Assembly: GCA_009746045.1 (NCBI GenBank)
Contig: RPFO01001113.1
Span: 64,501 to 128,500 of the forward strand
DNA: 64,000 nt
Direction of reading: 5' to 3'
From: Mesostigma viride
Lineage: Eukaryota; Streptophyta; Mesostigmatophyceae; Mesostigmatales; Mesostigmataceae
In this document: positions 52,613-63,543 of the stretch, in pieces
Layout: the number at the start of each line of letters is the position of its first letter
How positions within the stretch are numbered: the stretch's first letter is position 1
Made by a program: the position numbers and the translations under genes
Notes under the pieces: generated by a model
What the model was told of the DNA's origin: nothing
The model's database searches: none
Seen by the model: the letters and a program-made list of their open reading frames with translations, nothing else

Positions 52613-55600
52613 CTGTGTGTGGGACAAGCAATGACGAGCGGCGCAATTAGTTATCATTACAATCGCAAATCAAACTTGGGAATATGCAAACATCATAATT
52701 TAACCGACCATATTCACTCAGATTAACTTACCCTTTGACAGATGACTAGCCGTTGCTCTTGATCGAACGTGCCCGCCAGGCGAAAGGAGCTTTTTGCAGT
52801 AGTCGACGGCACGCCCCAACATCCCCCCCCCGACGCCCCCGAATTCCCCCTCGAGCCTCCCTCCCCTCCCCCCCCTCCTTCCCCCCTTCCCCCGATGCGC
52901 CGGTCGACCCGCCCCCCTCTCCGCCCTTCGACCCGCCCCCCTCTCCGCCCTTTGACCCGCCCCCCTCTCCACCCTTCTCTCCCCCCCCTCTCCGCCCTTG
53001 GACCCGCCCCCCTCTCCGCCCTTTGACCCGCCCCCCTCTCCACCCTTTGACCCGCCCCCCTCTCCGCCCTTCGACCCGCCCCCCTCTCCGCCCTTCGACC
53101 CCCTCCCCTCTCCGCCCTTCTCTCCGCCCCCCTCTCCATCCTTCGACCCCCTCCCCTCTCCGCCCTTCGACCCGCCCCCCTCTCCGTCCTTCGACCCCCC
53201 CCCTCTCCGCCCTTCGACCCCCCCCCTCTCCGCCCTTCGACCCGCCCCCCTCTCCGTCCTTCGACCCCCCCCCTCTCCGCCCTTCGACCCGCCCCCCTCT
53301 CCGCCCTTCGAACCCCCCCCTCTCCGTCCTTCGACCCGCCCCCCTTATCACCACCCTCATTCCCGTCCCCCTCATCATCGCCGGCACCATCATCACCAAC
53401 CTCCTCCCCATCATCACCCCCATGTGACCCGACATCCTCATCATCCCCCATTGAGACGTCTTCGGCCGCGGGGGTCTCCGAGGCGGCGCGCTTCCGGCGT
53501 TTCTTTTTGGTGCCAGCGCCTGCCGTCTCCAGCTGACGCTTCTGGGCTGCACCCGCAATTTCCTTGCCCGAACGGCCGTTGGGATTGGAAATATCCTCCC
53601 CCTGTGGCCGCTTCCCAAGTACCTTCAGAAGGACCTTAAACCCATCCACCTGCTCCTTTGACCCAATGAAGATCACGGGTGGGTTGAAGAATCCCGTGAA
53701 ATCGCTTAGGTACGACGACCAGTCGTCCTTCACACCATTGAAATCTCCACAATCCTTCGCCGCCTTCCAGTCCCTTTTCTCCACCCACGAACCCGTTCGA
53801 CCCTTCAACAATTCCTCATCATTCCACAGCTTGGCGTGATGTTCCAAATTCACATCATGACCCCATTCTTGATATCTGGCTGGTTCAACCCCTTCCTCTT
53901 CGCAACAAATTCGAACCCCTCCATTGCATTAAGTACCACTTGAGCCAACCGTGTCGGCCCATCGCTTTTCTCCCACGCGAAAGTCTTCATCATGAACTCA
54001 CAGGTCTCGTCCCCGTCAGACGTGTAAACTCTCTTAGAAATCCACGGGCCCTGCTGCTCGATTTCGGATGCCAGCTCCTCCGACCCAAACTTCCGCGGGG
54101 GTTCCCGCTTCTCCCCCACCTTTTTTTGGCGACCCGACTGGACGTCCTCTGCCTCGGCATGTTCGGCTTGGCCTTCCTCCGGCACAGCCCCCGTCACCAC
54201 CACAGCCCCCGCCACAGGCTGTACGGGTTGGGGCACCACAGCCTGTTCGGTTGGGGGTTCGGGCGCAATCAGGACCCACCATTTCGTTTCCTCCTTGTGG
54301 GTCGTCCGAAAATCCGTCCTCTCCAGCAGTGCAAGTGGGAAGGTGGAATCGTCCCTCCCCGTTGGCCTGATAACCGCCCTTAGTCTCTTGGCAGCTACAG
54401 CGACCGTATCGGCCACCCTCTGAAGGGCGCTGTCGGCTTCCGAAGGCTGCATCGGCAACCAGCCGAGGTCGCGTGGTTCGGGGTATTTCCCCAAATCGCG
54501 GTTGTAGATCATGAAAAGCTGGACCATCACCTCGCAGAAGATCTTGGCCATGTATGTCAGGTCATACAAGCACTGAGGAGGAACGTGTTTGGCCTTCACG
54601 GTTGCCATGATAGACGGCCAGAATCGAAAGCGGGCTAGACTCCTCCACCCTTCCTGTTTGATCCCCCCCCCTTCCTCATCACCCTTCCCTCCCCGTCCAG
54701 CTTGTCCGCTGCCACGATGTCCAGAAACTCTGCAAGCTCCTTGGCCAGCTTGTCCTCAATCGGCATTCCACATCTACTGTCGTCGTTCGGAGCGACCGTT
54801 TCATCCTTCACAGCCGAGATGAAGTCGTAGACTTGGGTTTTCTCCGATTCGGACAAACCACCCTCGTTCAATCGCCCTCCAACCCGCTCCTCACCACCCT
54901 CCTCCCCCTCCCCGTCCTTCCTTGCCTTCTCAGTGCTGCTTGAAACCCCATGAATCAAATTCCATATTTCTTTCTGGTCCTGAAGGGGCACCTCCGGCTT
55001 ATCCCAGGATTCCTCCATGTGCGTCTTGAAATAGTTGTGCACTTCCAGCAGCGCCGTCCCCCTCGACTTTTTGGAAACGGCCTCGTCTTCTGCATTCAGC
55101 CCCCCTCCGATCAGGGCAACCCTCCGATGCGCCTCTCTCCCCTGCATGCATGAAATGTGAATCACAGTGTTTGAGACAAAAAACGGTCATACAACACACG
55201 ACCTGACATTTTGTCCTTACACTTTGGAAGATCGGCCGTTCCCGAACAAAAATCACACCCTAATTTCCAGGTTCCAACGGCCGTTGGCGCAAGAAAAATC
55301 ACACCCTAATTTCCAGGTTCCAACGGCCGTTGGCGCAAGAAAAATCACACCCTAATTTCCAGGTTCCAACGGCCGTTGGCGCAAGAAAAATCACACACTA
55401 ATTTCCAGGTTCCAATGGCCGTTGGCGCAAGAAAAATCACACCCTACTTCCAGGTTCCAACGGCCGTTGGCGCAAGAAAAATCACACCCTAATTTCCAGG
55501 CTCCAACGGCCGTTGGCGCAAGAAAAATGTCGACCGAATTTCCAGGTTCCAACGGCCGTTGGCGCAAGAAAAATATCAACCAAATTTCCAGGTTCCAACG

Positions 55601-58600
55601 GCCGTTGGCGCAAGAAAAATCACACCCTAATTTCCAGGTTCCAACGGCCGTTGGCGCAAGAAAAATCACACACTAATTTCCAGGTTCCAACGGCCGTTTG
55701 CGAAAGAAAAATCACACCCTAATTTCCAGTTTCCAACGGCCGTTGGCGAACAAAAATAACATATAGTGCCTAAAACGTTCCCACACCCGATCCGTTATAT
55801 TTACCTTTTGCGTCCGCATGTCCTTCATGGGCGGGATCAGTGCTTCCCCCTCCACCTCCCAGCCCTTGAGCACGTCCAGATTGGTGTACTTGAACTTGTC
55901 CGCGTCCCTCACCAACCCCCTCCACAAATCAAACGCCTCGTCGGTTGTCTCCACGAACTTGCCCTTTTGTGTACCCGCAATCTCGCCAGCTATCGCGGTA
56001 CTCACTTGCTCGTCAGAGCCCTCGAAAATCACGGACTTCAACATCTGCGTGTAGTGGTTGCCGTCCAGCACGGCAAACTGCACAAACACGCAAGGCGTCT
56101 GGTCTGGAAATTTACCCTTAAGGCCGGCATGGTCCGAGATGTTCAAGCTCCCCAGCGCGGATTTCGTCAGGTCAACTACTGCCTGACGCTCAGATTCATT
56201 TGACCACTCGGACGGATCCAACTCCATGGTGATCAACTCGTCTGAGCAAGCGGCCGCCATGTCCTTCAGGGAGTCCGTCCGGAGAATGGACATGGCTTCC
56301 TCGGCCGTTGGCGAACGATAGTATCCGAACCTCTGCACGGCACGGTCACTGTCGTCCCCCGTCAGTATTTTAATGTGGTAAGGAACCATTTCACTCCTCT
56401 GCACCCATAAATTGTAGAGACCTGGATCACGGTCTGCCAGCACCTGCCACGCAAACCGGAAGATCGGCACGGCACATTTTGCTTTTGTCAGACTTGTGCC
56501 GGCCCCCACGAACCACGGCGCGAGCCCCCTACAATTCCGCACCGTCACCGTCCGATGCCGCATGAGTTCCGGGAGTTGGCACAAGTTCTCCGTGGGGGCC
56601 CGTACTTGAGTCGCAATCGCGGACCCCCCCACGATGTCGACATCGTCTGGAACTAGGCGTATCTTCTGCCGCAGATGAAACGCCGCCTGTATGGTGTCAG
56701 TTAGATTCTTGTCGTGCACTTGAGAGGACGGCGCTGGCTCCCAGGAGTCCAAAATGCTGGGCTTCGCATTTCCAGCACGTGTCGTCAGCAGCCCCTTCCT
56801 CTCAAAGGTCTTCACAATAACCGACCATAAGTCGGTGCCCGGTGCTCGTTGGCGCCAGTCCTCAAAAAATGTTGTGAGATGCCTTTCCGAACAGTTATGT
56901 TCAATCTTGTAAGCCCACTTCCTCCGCTCTTCGTCCGTTCTCTGCCTTGACGGACGCCCCTGATCACATGCAAAAAACATACAGATAGCCGGAAGGTCAG
57001 TACTATGTTCCAACGGCCGTTGGCGACAGAAAAATAACACCCTAATTTCCAGGTTCCAACGGCCGTGGGCGCATGAAAATCACACCCTAATTTACAGGTT
57101 CCAACGGCCGTTGGCGCATGAAAATCACACCCTAATTTCCAGGTTCCAACGGCCGTTGGCGACAGAAAAATAACACCCTAATTTCCAGGTTCCAACGGCC
57201 GTTGGCGCATGAAAATCACACCCTAATTTTAAGGTTCCGACGGCCGTTGGCGCATGAAAATCACACCCTAATTTACAGGTTCCAACGGCCGTTGGCGCAT
57301 GAAAATCACACCCTAATTTACAGGTTCCAACGGCCGTTGGCGCGAGAAAAATGACACCCTATTTTCCAGGTTCCAACGGCCGTTGGCGCGAGAAAAATCA
57401 CACCCTATTTTCCAGGTTCCAACGGCCGTTGGCGCATGAAAATCACACCCTAATTTCCAGTTTCCAACGGCCGTTGGCGCGAGAAAAATGACACCTTCAT
57501 TTCCAGGTTCCAACGGCCGTTGGCGACAGAAAAATAACACCCTAATTTCCAGGTTCCAACGGCCGTTGGCGCATGAAAATCACACCCTAATTTTAAGGTT
57601 CCGACGGCCGTTGGCGCATGAAAATCACACCCTAATTTACGGGTTCCAACGGCCGTTGGCGCATGAAAATCACACCCTAATTTCAAGGTTCCGACGGCCG
57701 TTGGGCAAAAAAAAAATAACACCCTAATTTCCAAATTGCAACGGCCGTTGGCGCAAGAAAATCAAGCAAGAAAAGGACAAGGACAAGGACAAGGACAAGG
57801 ACAAGGACAAGGACAAGGACAAGGACAAGGACAAGGACAAGGACAAGGACGAGGACAAGGACAAGGACAAGGACAAGGACAAGGACAAGGACAAGGACAA
57901 GGACAAGGACAAGGACAAGGACAAGGACAAGGACAAGGACAAGGACAAGGACAAGGACAAGGACAAGGACAAGGACAAGGACAAGGACAAGGACAAGGAC
58001 AAGGACAAGGACAAGGACAAGGACAAGGACAAGGACAAGGACAAGGACAAGGACAAGGACAAGGACAAGGACAAGGACAAGGACAAGGACAAGGACAAGG
58101 ACAAGGACAAGGACAAGGACAAGGACAAGGACAAGGACAAGGACAAGGACAAGGACAAGGACAAGGACAAGGACAAGGACAAGGACAAGGACAAGGACAA
58201 GGACAAGGACAAGGACAAGGACAAGGACAAGGACAAGGACAAGGACAAGGACAAGGACAAGGACAAGGACAAGGACAAGGACAAGGACAAGGACAAGGAC
58301 AAGGACAAGGACAAGGACAAGGACAAGGACAAGGACAAGGACAAGGACAAGGACAAGGACAAGGACAAGGACAAGGACAAGGACAAGGACAAGGACAAGG
58401 ACAAGGACAAGGACAAGGACAAGGACAAGGACAAGGACAAGGACAAGGACAAGGACAAGGACAAGGACAAGGACAAGGACAAGGACAAGGACAAGGACAA
58501 GGACAAGGACAAGGACAAGGACAAGGACAAGGACAAGGACAAGGACAAGGACAAGGACAAGGACAAGGACAAGGACAAGGACAAGGACAAGGACAAGGAC

Positions 58601-61600
58601 AAGGACAAGGACAAGGACAAGGACAAGGACAAGGACAAGGACAAGGACAAGGACAAGGACAAGGACAAGGACAAGGACAAGGACAAGGACAAGGACAAGG
58701 ACAAGGACAAGGACAAGGACAAGGACAAGGACAAGGACAAGGACAAGGACAAGGACAAGGACAAGGACAAGGACAAGGACAAGGACAAGGACAAGGACAA
58801 GGACAAGGACAAGGACAAGGACAAGGACAAGGACAAGGACAAGGACAAGGACAAGGACAAGGACAAGGACAAGGACAAGGACAAGGACAAGGACAAGGAC
58901 AAGGACAAGGACAAGGACAAGGACAAGGACAAGGACAAGGACAAGGACAAGGACAAGGACAAGGACAAGGACAAGGACAAGGACAAGGACAAGGACAAGG
59001 ACAAGGACAAGGACAAGGACAAGGACAAGGACAAGGACAAGGACAAGGACAAGGACAAGGACAAGGACAAGGACAAGGACAAGGACAAGGACAAGGACAA
59101 GGACAAGGACAAGGACAAGGACAAGGACAAGGACAAGGACAAGGACAAGGACAAGGACAAGGACAAGGACAAGGACAAGGACAAGGACAAGGACAAGGAC
59201 AAGGACAAGGACAAGGACAAGGACAAGGACAAGGACAAGGACAAGGACAAGGACAAGGACAAGGACAAGGACAAGGACAAGGACAAGGACAAGGACAAGG
59301 ACAAGGACAAGGACAAGGACAAGGACAAGGACAAGGACAAGGACAAGGACAAGGACAAGGACAAGGACAAGGACAAGGACAAGGACAAGGACAAGGACAA
59401 GGACAAGGACAAGGACAAGGACAAGGACAAGGACAAGGACAAGGACAAGGACAAGGACAAGGACAAGGACAAGGACAAGGACAAGGACAAGGACAAGGAC
59501 AAGGACAAGGACAAGGACAAGGACAAGGACAAGGACAAGGACAAGGACAAGGACAAGGACAAGGACAAGGACAAGGACAAGGACAAGGACAAGGACAAGG
59601 ACAAGGACAAGGACAAGGACAAGGACAAGGACAAGGACAAGGACAAGGACAAGGACAAGGACAAGGACAAGGACAAGGACAAGGACAAGGACAAGGACAA
59701 GGACAAGGACAAGGACAAGGACAAGGACAAGGACAAGGACAAGGACAAGGACAAGGACAAGGACAAGGACAAGGACAAGGACAAGGACAAGGACAAGGAC
59801 AAGGCGGACAAGGACAAGGACAAGGACAAGGACAAGGACAAGGACAAGGACAAGGACAAGGACAAGGACAAGGACAAGGACAAGGACAAGGACAAGGACA
59901 AGGACAAGGACAAGGACAAGGACAAGGACAAGGACAAGGACAAGGACAAGGACAAGGACAAGGACAAGGACAAGGACAAGGACAAGGACAACAAGGACAA
60001 GGACAAGGACAAGGACAAGGACAAGGACGGACAAGGACAAGGACAAGGACAAGGACAAGGACAAGGACAAGGACAAGGACAAGGACAAGGACAAGGACAA
60101 GGACAAGGACAAGGACAAGGACAAGGACAAGGACAAGGACAAGGACAAGGACAAGGACAAGGACAAGGACAAGGACAAGGACAAGGACAAGGACAAGGAC
60201 AAGGACAAGGACAAGGACAAGGACAAGGACAAGGACAAGGACAAGGACAAGGACAAGGACAAGGACAAGGACAAGGACAAGGACAAGGACAAGGACAAGG
60301 ACAAGGACAAGGACAAGGACAAGGACAAGGACAAGGACAAGGACAAGGACAAGGACAAGGACAAGGACAAGGACAAGGACAAGGACAAGGACAAGGACAA
60401 GGACAAGGACAAGGACAAGGACAAGGACAAGGACAAGGACAAGGACAAGGACAAGGACAAGGACAAGGACAAGGACAAGGACAAGGACAAGGACAAGGAC
60501 AAGGACAAGGACAAGGACAAGGACAAGGACAAGGACAAGGACAAGGACAAGGACAAGGACAAGGACAAGGACAAGGACAAGGACAAGGACAAGGACAAGG
60601 ACAAGGACAAGGACAAGGACAAGGACAAGGACAAGGACAAGGACAAGGACAAGGACAAGGACAAGGACAAGGACAAGGACAAGGACAAGGACAAGGACAA
60701 GGACAAGGACAAGGACAAGGACAAGGACAAGGACAAGGACAAGGACAAGGACGGACAAGGACAAGGACAAGGACAAGGGACAAGGACAAGGACAAGGACA
60801 AGGACAAGGACAAGGACAAGGACAAGGACAAGGACAAGGACAAGGACAAGGACAAGGACAAGGACAAGGACAAGGACAAGGACAAGGACAAGGACAAGGA
60901 CAAGGACAAGGACAAGGACAAGGACAAGGACAAGGACAAGGACAAGGACAAGGACAAGGACAAGGACAAGGGCTGGACAAGGACAAGGACAAGGACAAGG
61001 ACAAGGACAAGGACAAGGACAAGGACAAGGACAAGGACAAGGACAAGGACAAGGACAAGGACAAGGACAAGGACAAGGACAAGGACAAGGACAAGGACAA
61101 GGACAAGGACAAGGACAAGGACAAGGACAAGGACAAGGACAAGGACAAGGACAAGGACAAGGACAAGGACAAGGACAAGGACAAGGACAAGGACAAGGAC
61201 AAGGACAAGGACAAGGACAAGGACAAGGACAAGGACAAGGACAAGGACAAGGACAAGGACAAGGACAAGGACAAGGACAAGGACAAGGACAAGGACAAGG
61301 ACAAGGACAAGGACAAGGACAAGGACAAGGACAAGGACAAGGACAAGGACAAGGACAAGGACAAGGACAAGGACAAGGACAAGGACAAGGACAAGGACAA
61401 GGACAAGGACAAGGACAAGGACAAGGACAAGGACAAGGACAAGGTGCTGGACAAGGTGCTGGACAAGGACAAGGACAAGGACAAGGACAAGGACAAGGAC
61501 AAGGACAAGGACAAGGACAAGGACAAGGACAAGGACAAGGACAAGGACAAGGACAAGGACAAGGACAAGGACAAGGACAAGGACAAGGACAAGGACAAGG

Positions 61601-61925
61601 ACAAGGACAAGGACAAGGACAAGGACAAGGACAAGGACAAGGACAAGGACAAGGACAAGGACAAGGACAAGGACAAGGACAAGGACAAGGACAAGGACAA
61701 GGACAAGGACAAGGACAAGGACAAGGCGGACAAGGACAAGGACAAGGACAAGGACAAGGCTGGACAAGGACAAGGACAAGCTGGACAAGGACAAGGACAA
61801 GGACAAGGACAAGGACAAGGACAAGGACAGGACAAGGACAAGGACAAGGACAAGGACAAGGACAAGGACAAGGACAAGGACAAGGATGGCGCAAGAAAAT
61901 CACATCTTTGTGCGTAACACCTACC
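51793..61925 (-). CDS. Multi-exon gene of unknown function (at least four exons)
   Basis: Supported exons on the minus strand: exon a ending 61925, exon b 56959-55805, exon c 55141-52732, exon d 52612-51793. Donors read GTAGGT, GTAAAT and GTAAGT; acceptors end GATCAG, CATGCAG and CACACAG; codon phase agrees at all three junctions. The 5' end is not found: exon a runs from about 62230 or further and has no clear start codon. The product exceeds 1,000 residues: Pro/Ala-rich start, a globular middle, acidic and basic low-complexity parts, and a globular C-terminus. I do not recognise the family. The globular part has VLDGNHY, faintly like ParB/sulfiredoxin folds, and exon c ends with [11 protein letters not shown], faintly like a methyltransferase. 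Both are speculation. Confidence 0.7.
52732..55141 (-). CDS. Third exon, with coding 24-bp repeat
   Basis: The frame starts [16 protein letters not shown] and shifts at a homopolymer near 54661-54671, continuing at [18 protein letters not shown]. It shifts again by one base near 53855 into [17 protein letters not shown]. It has a basic patch ([10 protein letters not shown], possible nuclear localisation signal), an acidic stretch, the repeat at 52850-53345, and ends [14 protein letters not shown] before GTAAGT. The homopolymer shifts are probably sequence errors or recent lesions. Confidence 0.6.
52850..53345 (-). repeat. 24-bp coding minisatellite (RRAERGAG)
   Basis: About twenty copies of a CTCTCCGCCCTTCGACCCGC unit plus CCCC, 24 bp with a few 21-23 bp variants. 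On the gene strand it codes an Arg/Gly/Glu octapeptide such as RRAERGAG. Length variants change the frame locally. Confidence 0.85.
55258..55757. repeat. 46-bp minisatellite in the second intron
   Basis: Eleven units of a 46-bp repeat whose core is CCAACGGCCGTTGGCGC, followed by AAGAAAAATCACACCC and TAATTTCCAGGTT. The core is a perfect palindrome. It fills the intron between 55804 and 55142. Confidence 0.92.
55805..56959 (-). CDS. Second exon, globular domain
   Basis: 385 codons beginning [15 protein letters not shown] and ending MKDMRTQK. Includes [62 protein letters not shown] and [16 protein letters not shown]. It is open throughout, with no frameshift and good codon usage. The DGNH motif and preceding strand-like segment resemble ParB-type folds only loosely. 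Confidence 0.65.
57004..57760. repeat. 46-bp minisatellite in the first intron
   Basis: About seventeen units of the same repeat as at 55258, with GCATGAAAATCACACCC and GACAGAAAAATAACACCC variants. Confidence 0.92.
57768..61888. repeat. Giant GGACAA hexanucleotide array
   Basis: About 4.1 kb, near 680 units. The left ~1.9 kb (57850-59800) is essentially perfect; interruptions (GGCGGACAA, GACGGACAA, GGGCTGGACAA, GGTGCTGGACAA) cluster to the right. The very long open frames on both strands are only dipeptide translations of the repeat (Gly-Gln, Asp-Lys, Arg-Thr; Leu-Val, Pro-Cys, Leu-Ser). It lies in the first intron of the minus-strand gene. Each edge carries a piece of the 46-bp unit (GGCGCAAGAAAATCA). 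Confidence 0.97.
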
Positions 61926-62240
61926 CGGGCAGCTGGCAGTGTCTGGTGGGTTGCTTTTCCAGTTGCTGCCGTCGCGGCATCGGAACCCGATGACCCAGAA
62001 GCCACCGATTTCCTCCGCTCCTTCGCCGCCTTTGCTGCATGAGCGCCGCGCGCCTCTTGCCCCGACGATGGTGCGGGGGGGGGCATTTGCTGTGCTGCCG
62101 CTGCAGCTTCCGACGGCGCGGAAGGGCCGGCGGCGGGAGGGGGCAACACCGGTGGCGGCGGAGAGCCCGGCGGCGGGGGCGCCGGCGGAGGGGAACGCGG
62201 GTGGTTGTGCGTACAAGCACGCTGTGACACGCAGACGACA
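61926..62240 (-). CDS. First supported exon, Pro/Ala-rich (5' limit uncertain)
   Basis: Minus-strand frame with many Pro-Pro and Ala runs (SPPPAPPPPGSPPPPVLPPP), then AAKERRKSVASGSSGSDAA and THQTLPAAR, ending at 61925 before GTAGGT. The upstream limit may be an acceptor near 62228 (GTCACAG). The low-complexity composition fits a disordered N-terminal region. Confidence 0.5.
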
Positions 62241-62299
62241 AAGAAGAAATCCGCCGAATATGTTAGCAAGCGGTGCGGTGCAGCACACACACCTGACAA

Positions 62300-62870
62300 A
62301 GCTAATAGGTCAACCCTTAAAACCGTGTCCAACTGCCCGCTATAAAAACCGGGCAATGGTCACTTTCCATGATAATGTCCACAAACCAACCTAATAGTTA
62401 GTTATGGTCCATTATAGGACACAAGCACACACATATATTCACCACCTTGGGGGTCATGTCATTGGTCATATTGCAATGTCCTATGGGTGCCAAATATAGC
62501 ACCCCCTGACAGAAAGGAAGCTAGTAAAGGGCTCATGAACACCAAGGTTGCATGTGGAGGAGCAGGGACCCAGCTGCAAGCTCTAACAATAAATGCCCAC
62601 TACAAATAGCGGACAGTTTGGTTGGTGACACCTGCTAGCATTACAAAGCTCAATTCTCATCCCGTAGCAACAAAATTGTAATGTCCGCTGTAAATATCAC
62701 TCAAAACGGCTAAAGGGTTAAAACGAAGTTGTAGTTGTTTTGCGGCATCAAGTTTCAAAGTACGTACTGGGATACCCTTCGCCAGCCTGCTTGGCATCGA
62801 GTAGGATAAGATCTTGGAACCAGTAAGGGGGCTTCGCTTGCTGCGGCAGATGGTGCAATCCATTGTGATC
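62300..62870. other. No gene seen
   Basis: AT-rich sequence upstream of the minus-strand gene. It may hold further 5' exons or the promoter, but nothing is recognisable. Confidence 0.35.
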
Positions 62871-62874
62871 TGCG

Positions 62875-63215
62875 CGCAAAACATACACAAACGAACCAAC
62901 CCTCATAGGTTGAGCAATCCAGAAAATCATGCCATTACTGTAACAACATGGGCAAAGCATACACAAACGAACAACCATCATAGATTGAGCTAGCAATCCA
63001 CAACATTATGCCATTACTGTAACAACATGGGCAAAGCATACACAAACGAACAACCATCATAGATTGAGCTAGCAATCCACAACATCATGCCATTACTGTA
63101 ACAACATGGGCAAAGCATACACAAACGAACAACCATCATAGATAGAGCAATCCACAACATCATGCCATTAATGTAATAACATGGGCAAAACATACACAAA
63201 CAAATAGCCATGATA
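62875..63215. repeat. 79-bp tandem repeat, about four copies
   Basis: Units recur with CATGGGCAAAGCATACACAA near 62947, 63026 and 63105 and a diverged fourth near 63180; the first unit is also diverged. No coding meaning. Confidence 0.8.
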
Positions 63216-63384
63216 GGGCATTAAGAGAATAGCCATGATTGGGGCAATAAGAGAATTTTTTTGTTCAATTCAATGATCACAATTTATGCACACAGTCGAT
63301 GCATTCATAAATGAGGCAGGTTCTTCCGAAAATTGGCTCCGTCGTAGAGTGTCAACGGCCAACTTGCAAACACGCACGTTACAT

Positions 63385-63543
63385 GATATACATACCTAGT
63401 CATTATGGTCCTATACAAACGCCAGAAGGGCCTAATACCGGTTTAATTGGATCTTTAGCTACGCATAGTAAAGTAAATGAATATGTTTTCCTGTCCTTTT
63501 TATACATTACAAAAAAATCAAGTAATTAAAAGTGAAATACCTA
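63385..63543 (+). pseudogene. rpoB: Nuclear fragment of plastid rpoB
   Basis: The translation [30 protein letters not shown] contains a hallmark of the RNA polymerase beta subunit (shown here only in part: [18 protein letters not shown]). Three residues normally found between Tyr-Gly and Pro-Ile in this block appear to be missing, and the frame breaks after NEY, so it is decayed. The AT-rich composition and plastid-type sequence point to DNA transferred from the chloroplast. It directly abuts the end of the deleted PAT-like copy. Confidence 0.78.

Noticed and set aside
52753-53639. Plus-strand Pro-rich ORFs (PPSPPFDPP repeats)
   Set aside because: They are the antisense translation of the 24-bp coding minisatellite; splice sites and flanking protein character lie on the minus strand.
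55391-57734. Short repetitive ORFs (for example NGRWNLE-type repeats)
   Set aside because: Translations of the intronic 46-bp minisatellite.
57683-62356. Open frames of 1,300-1,500 codons on both strands
   Set aside because: They are translations of the GGACAA hexamer in every frame and contain only alternating dipeptides; the non-repeat N-terminal part of one belongs to the first supported exon.
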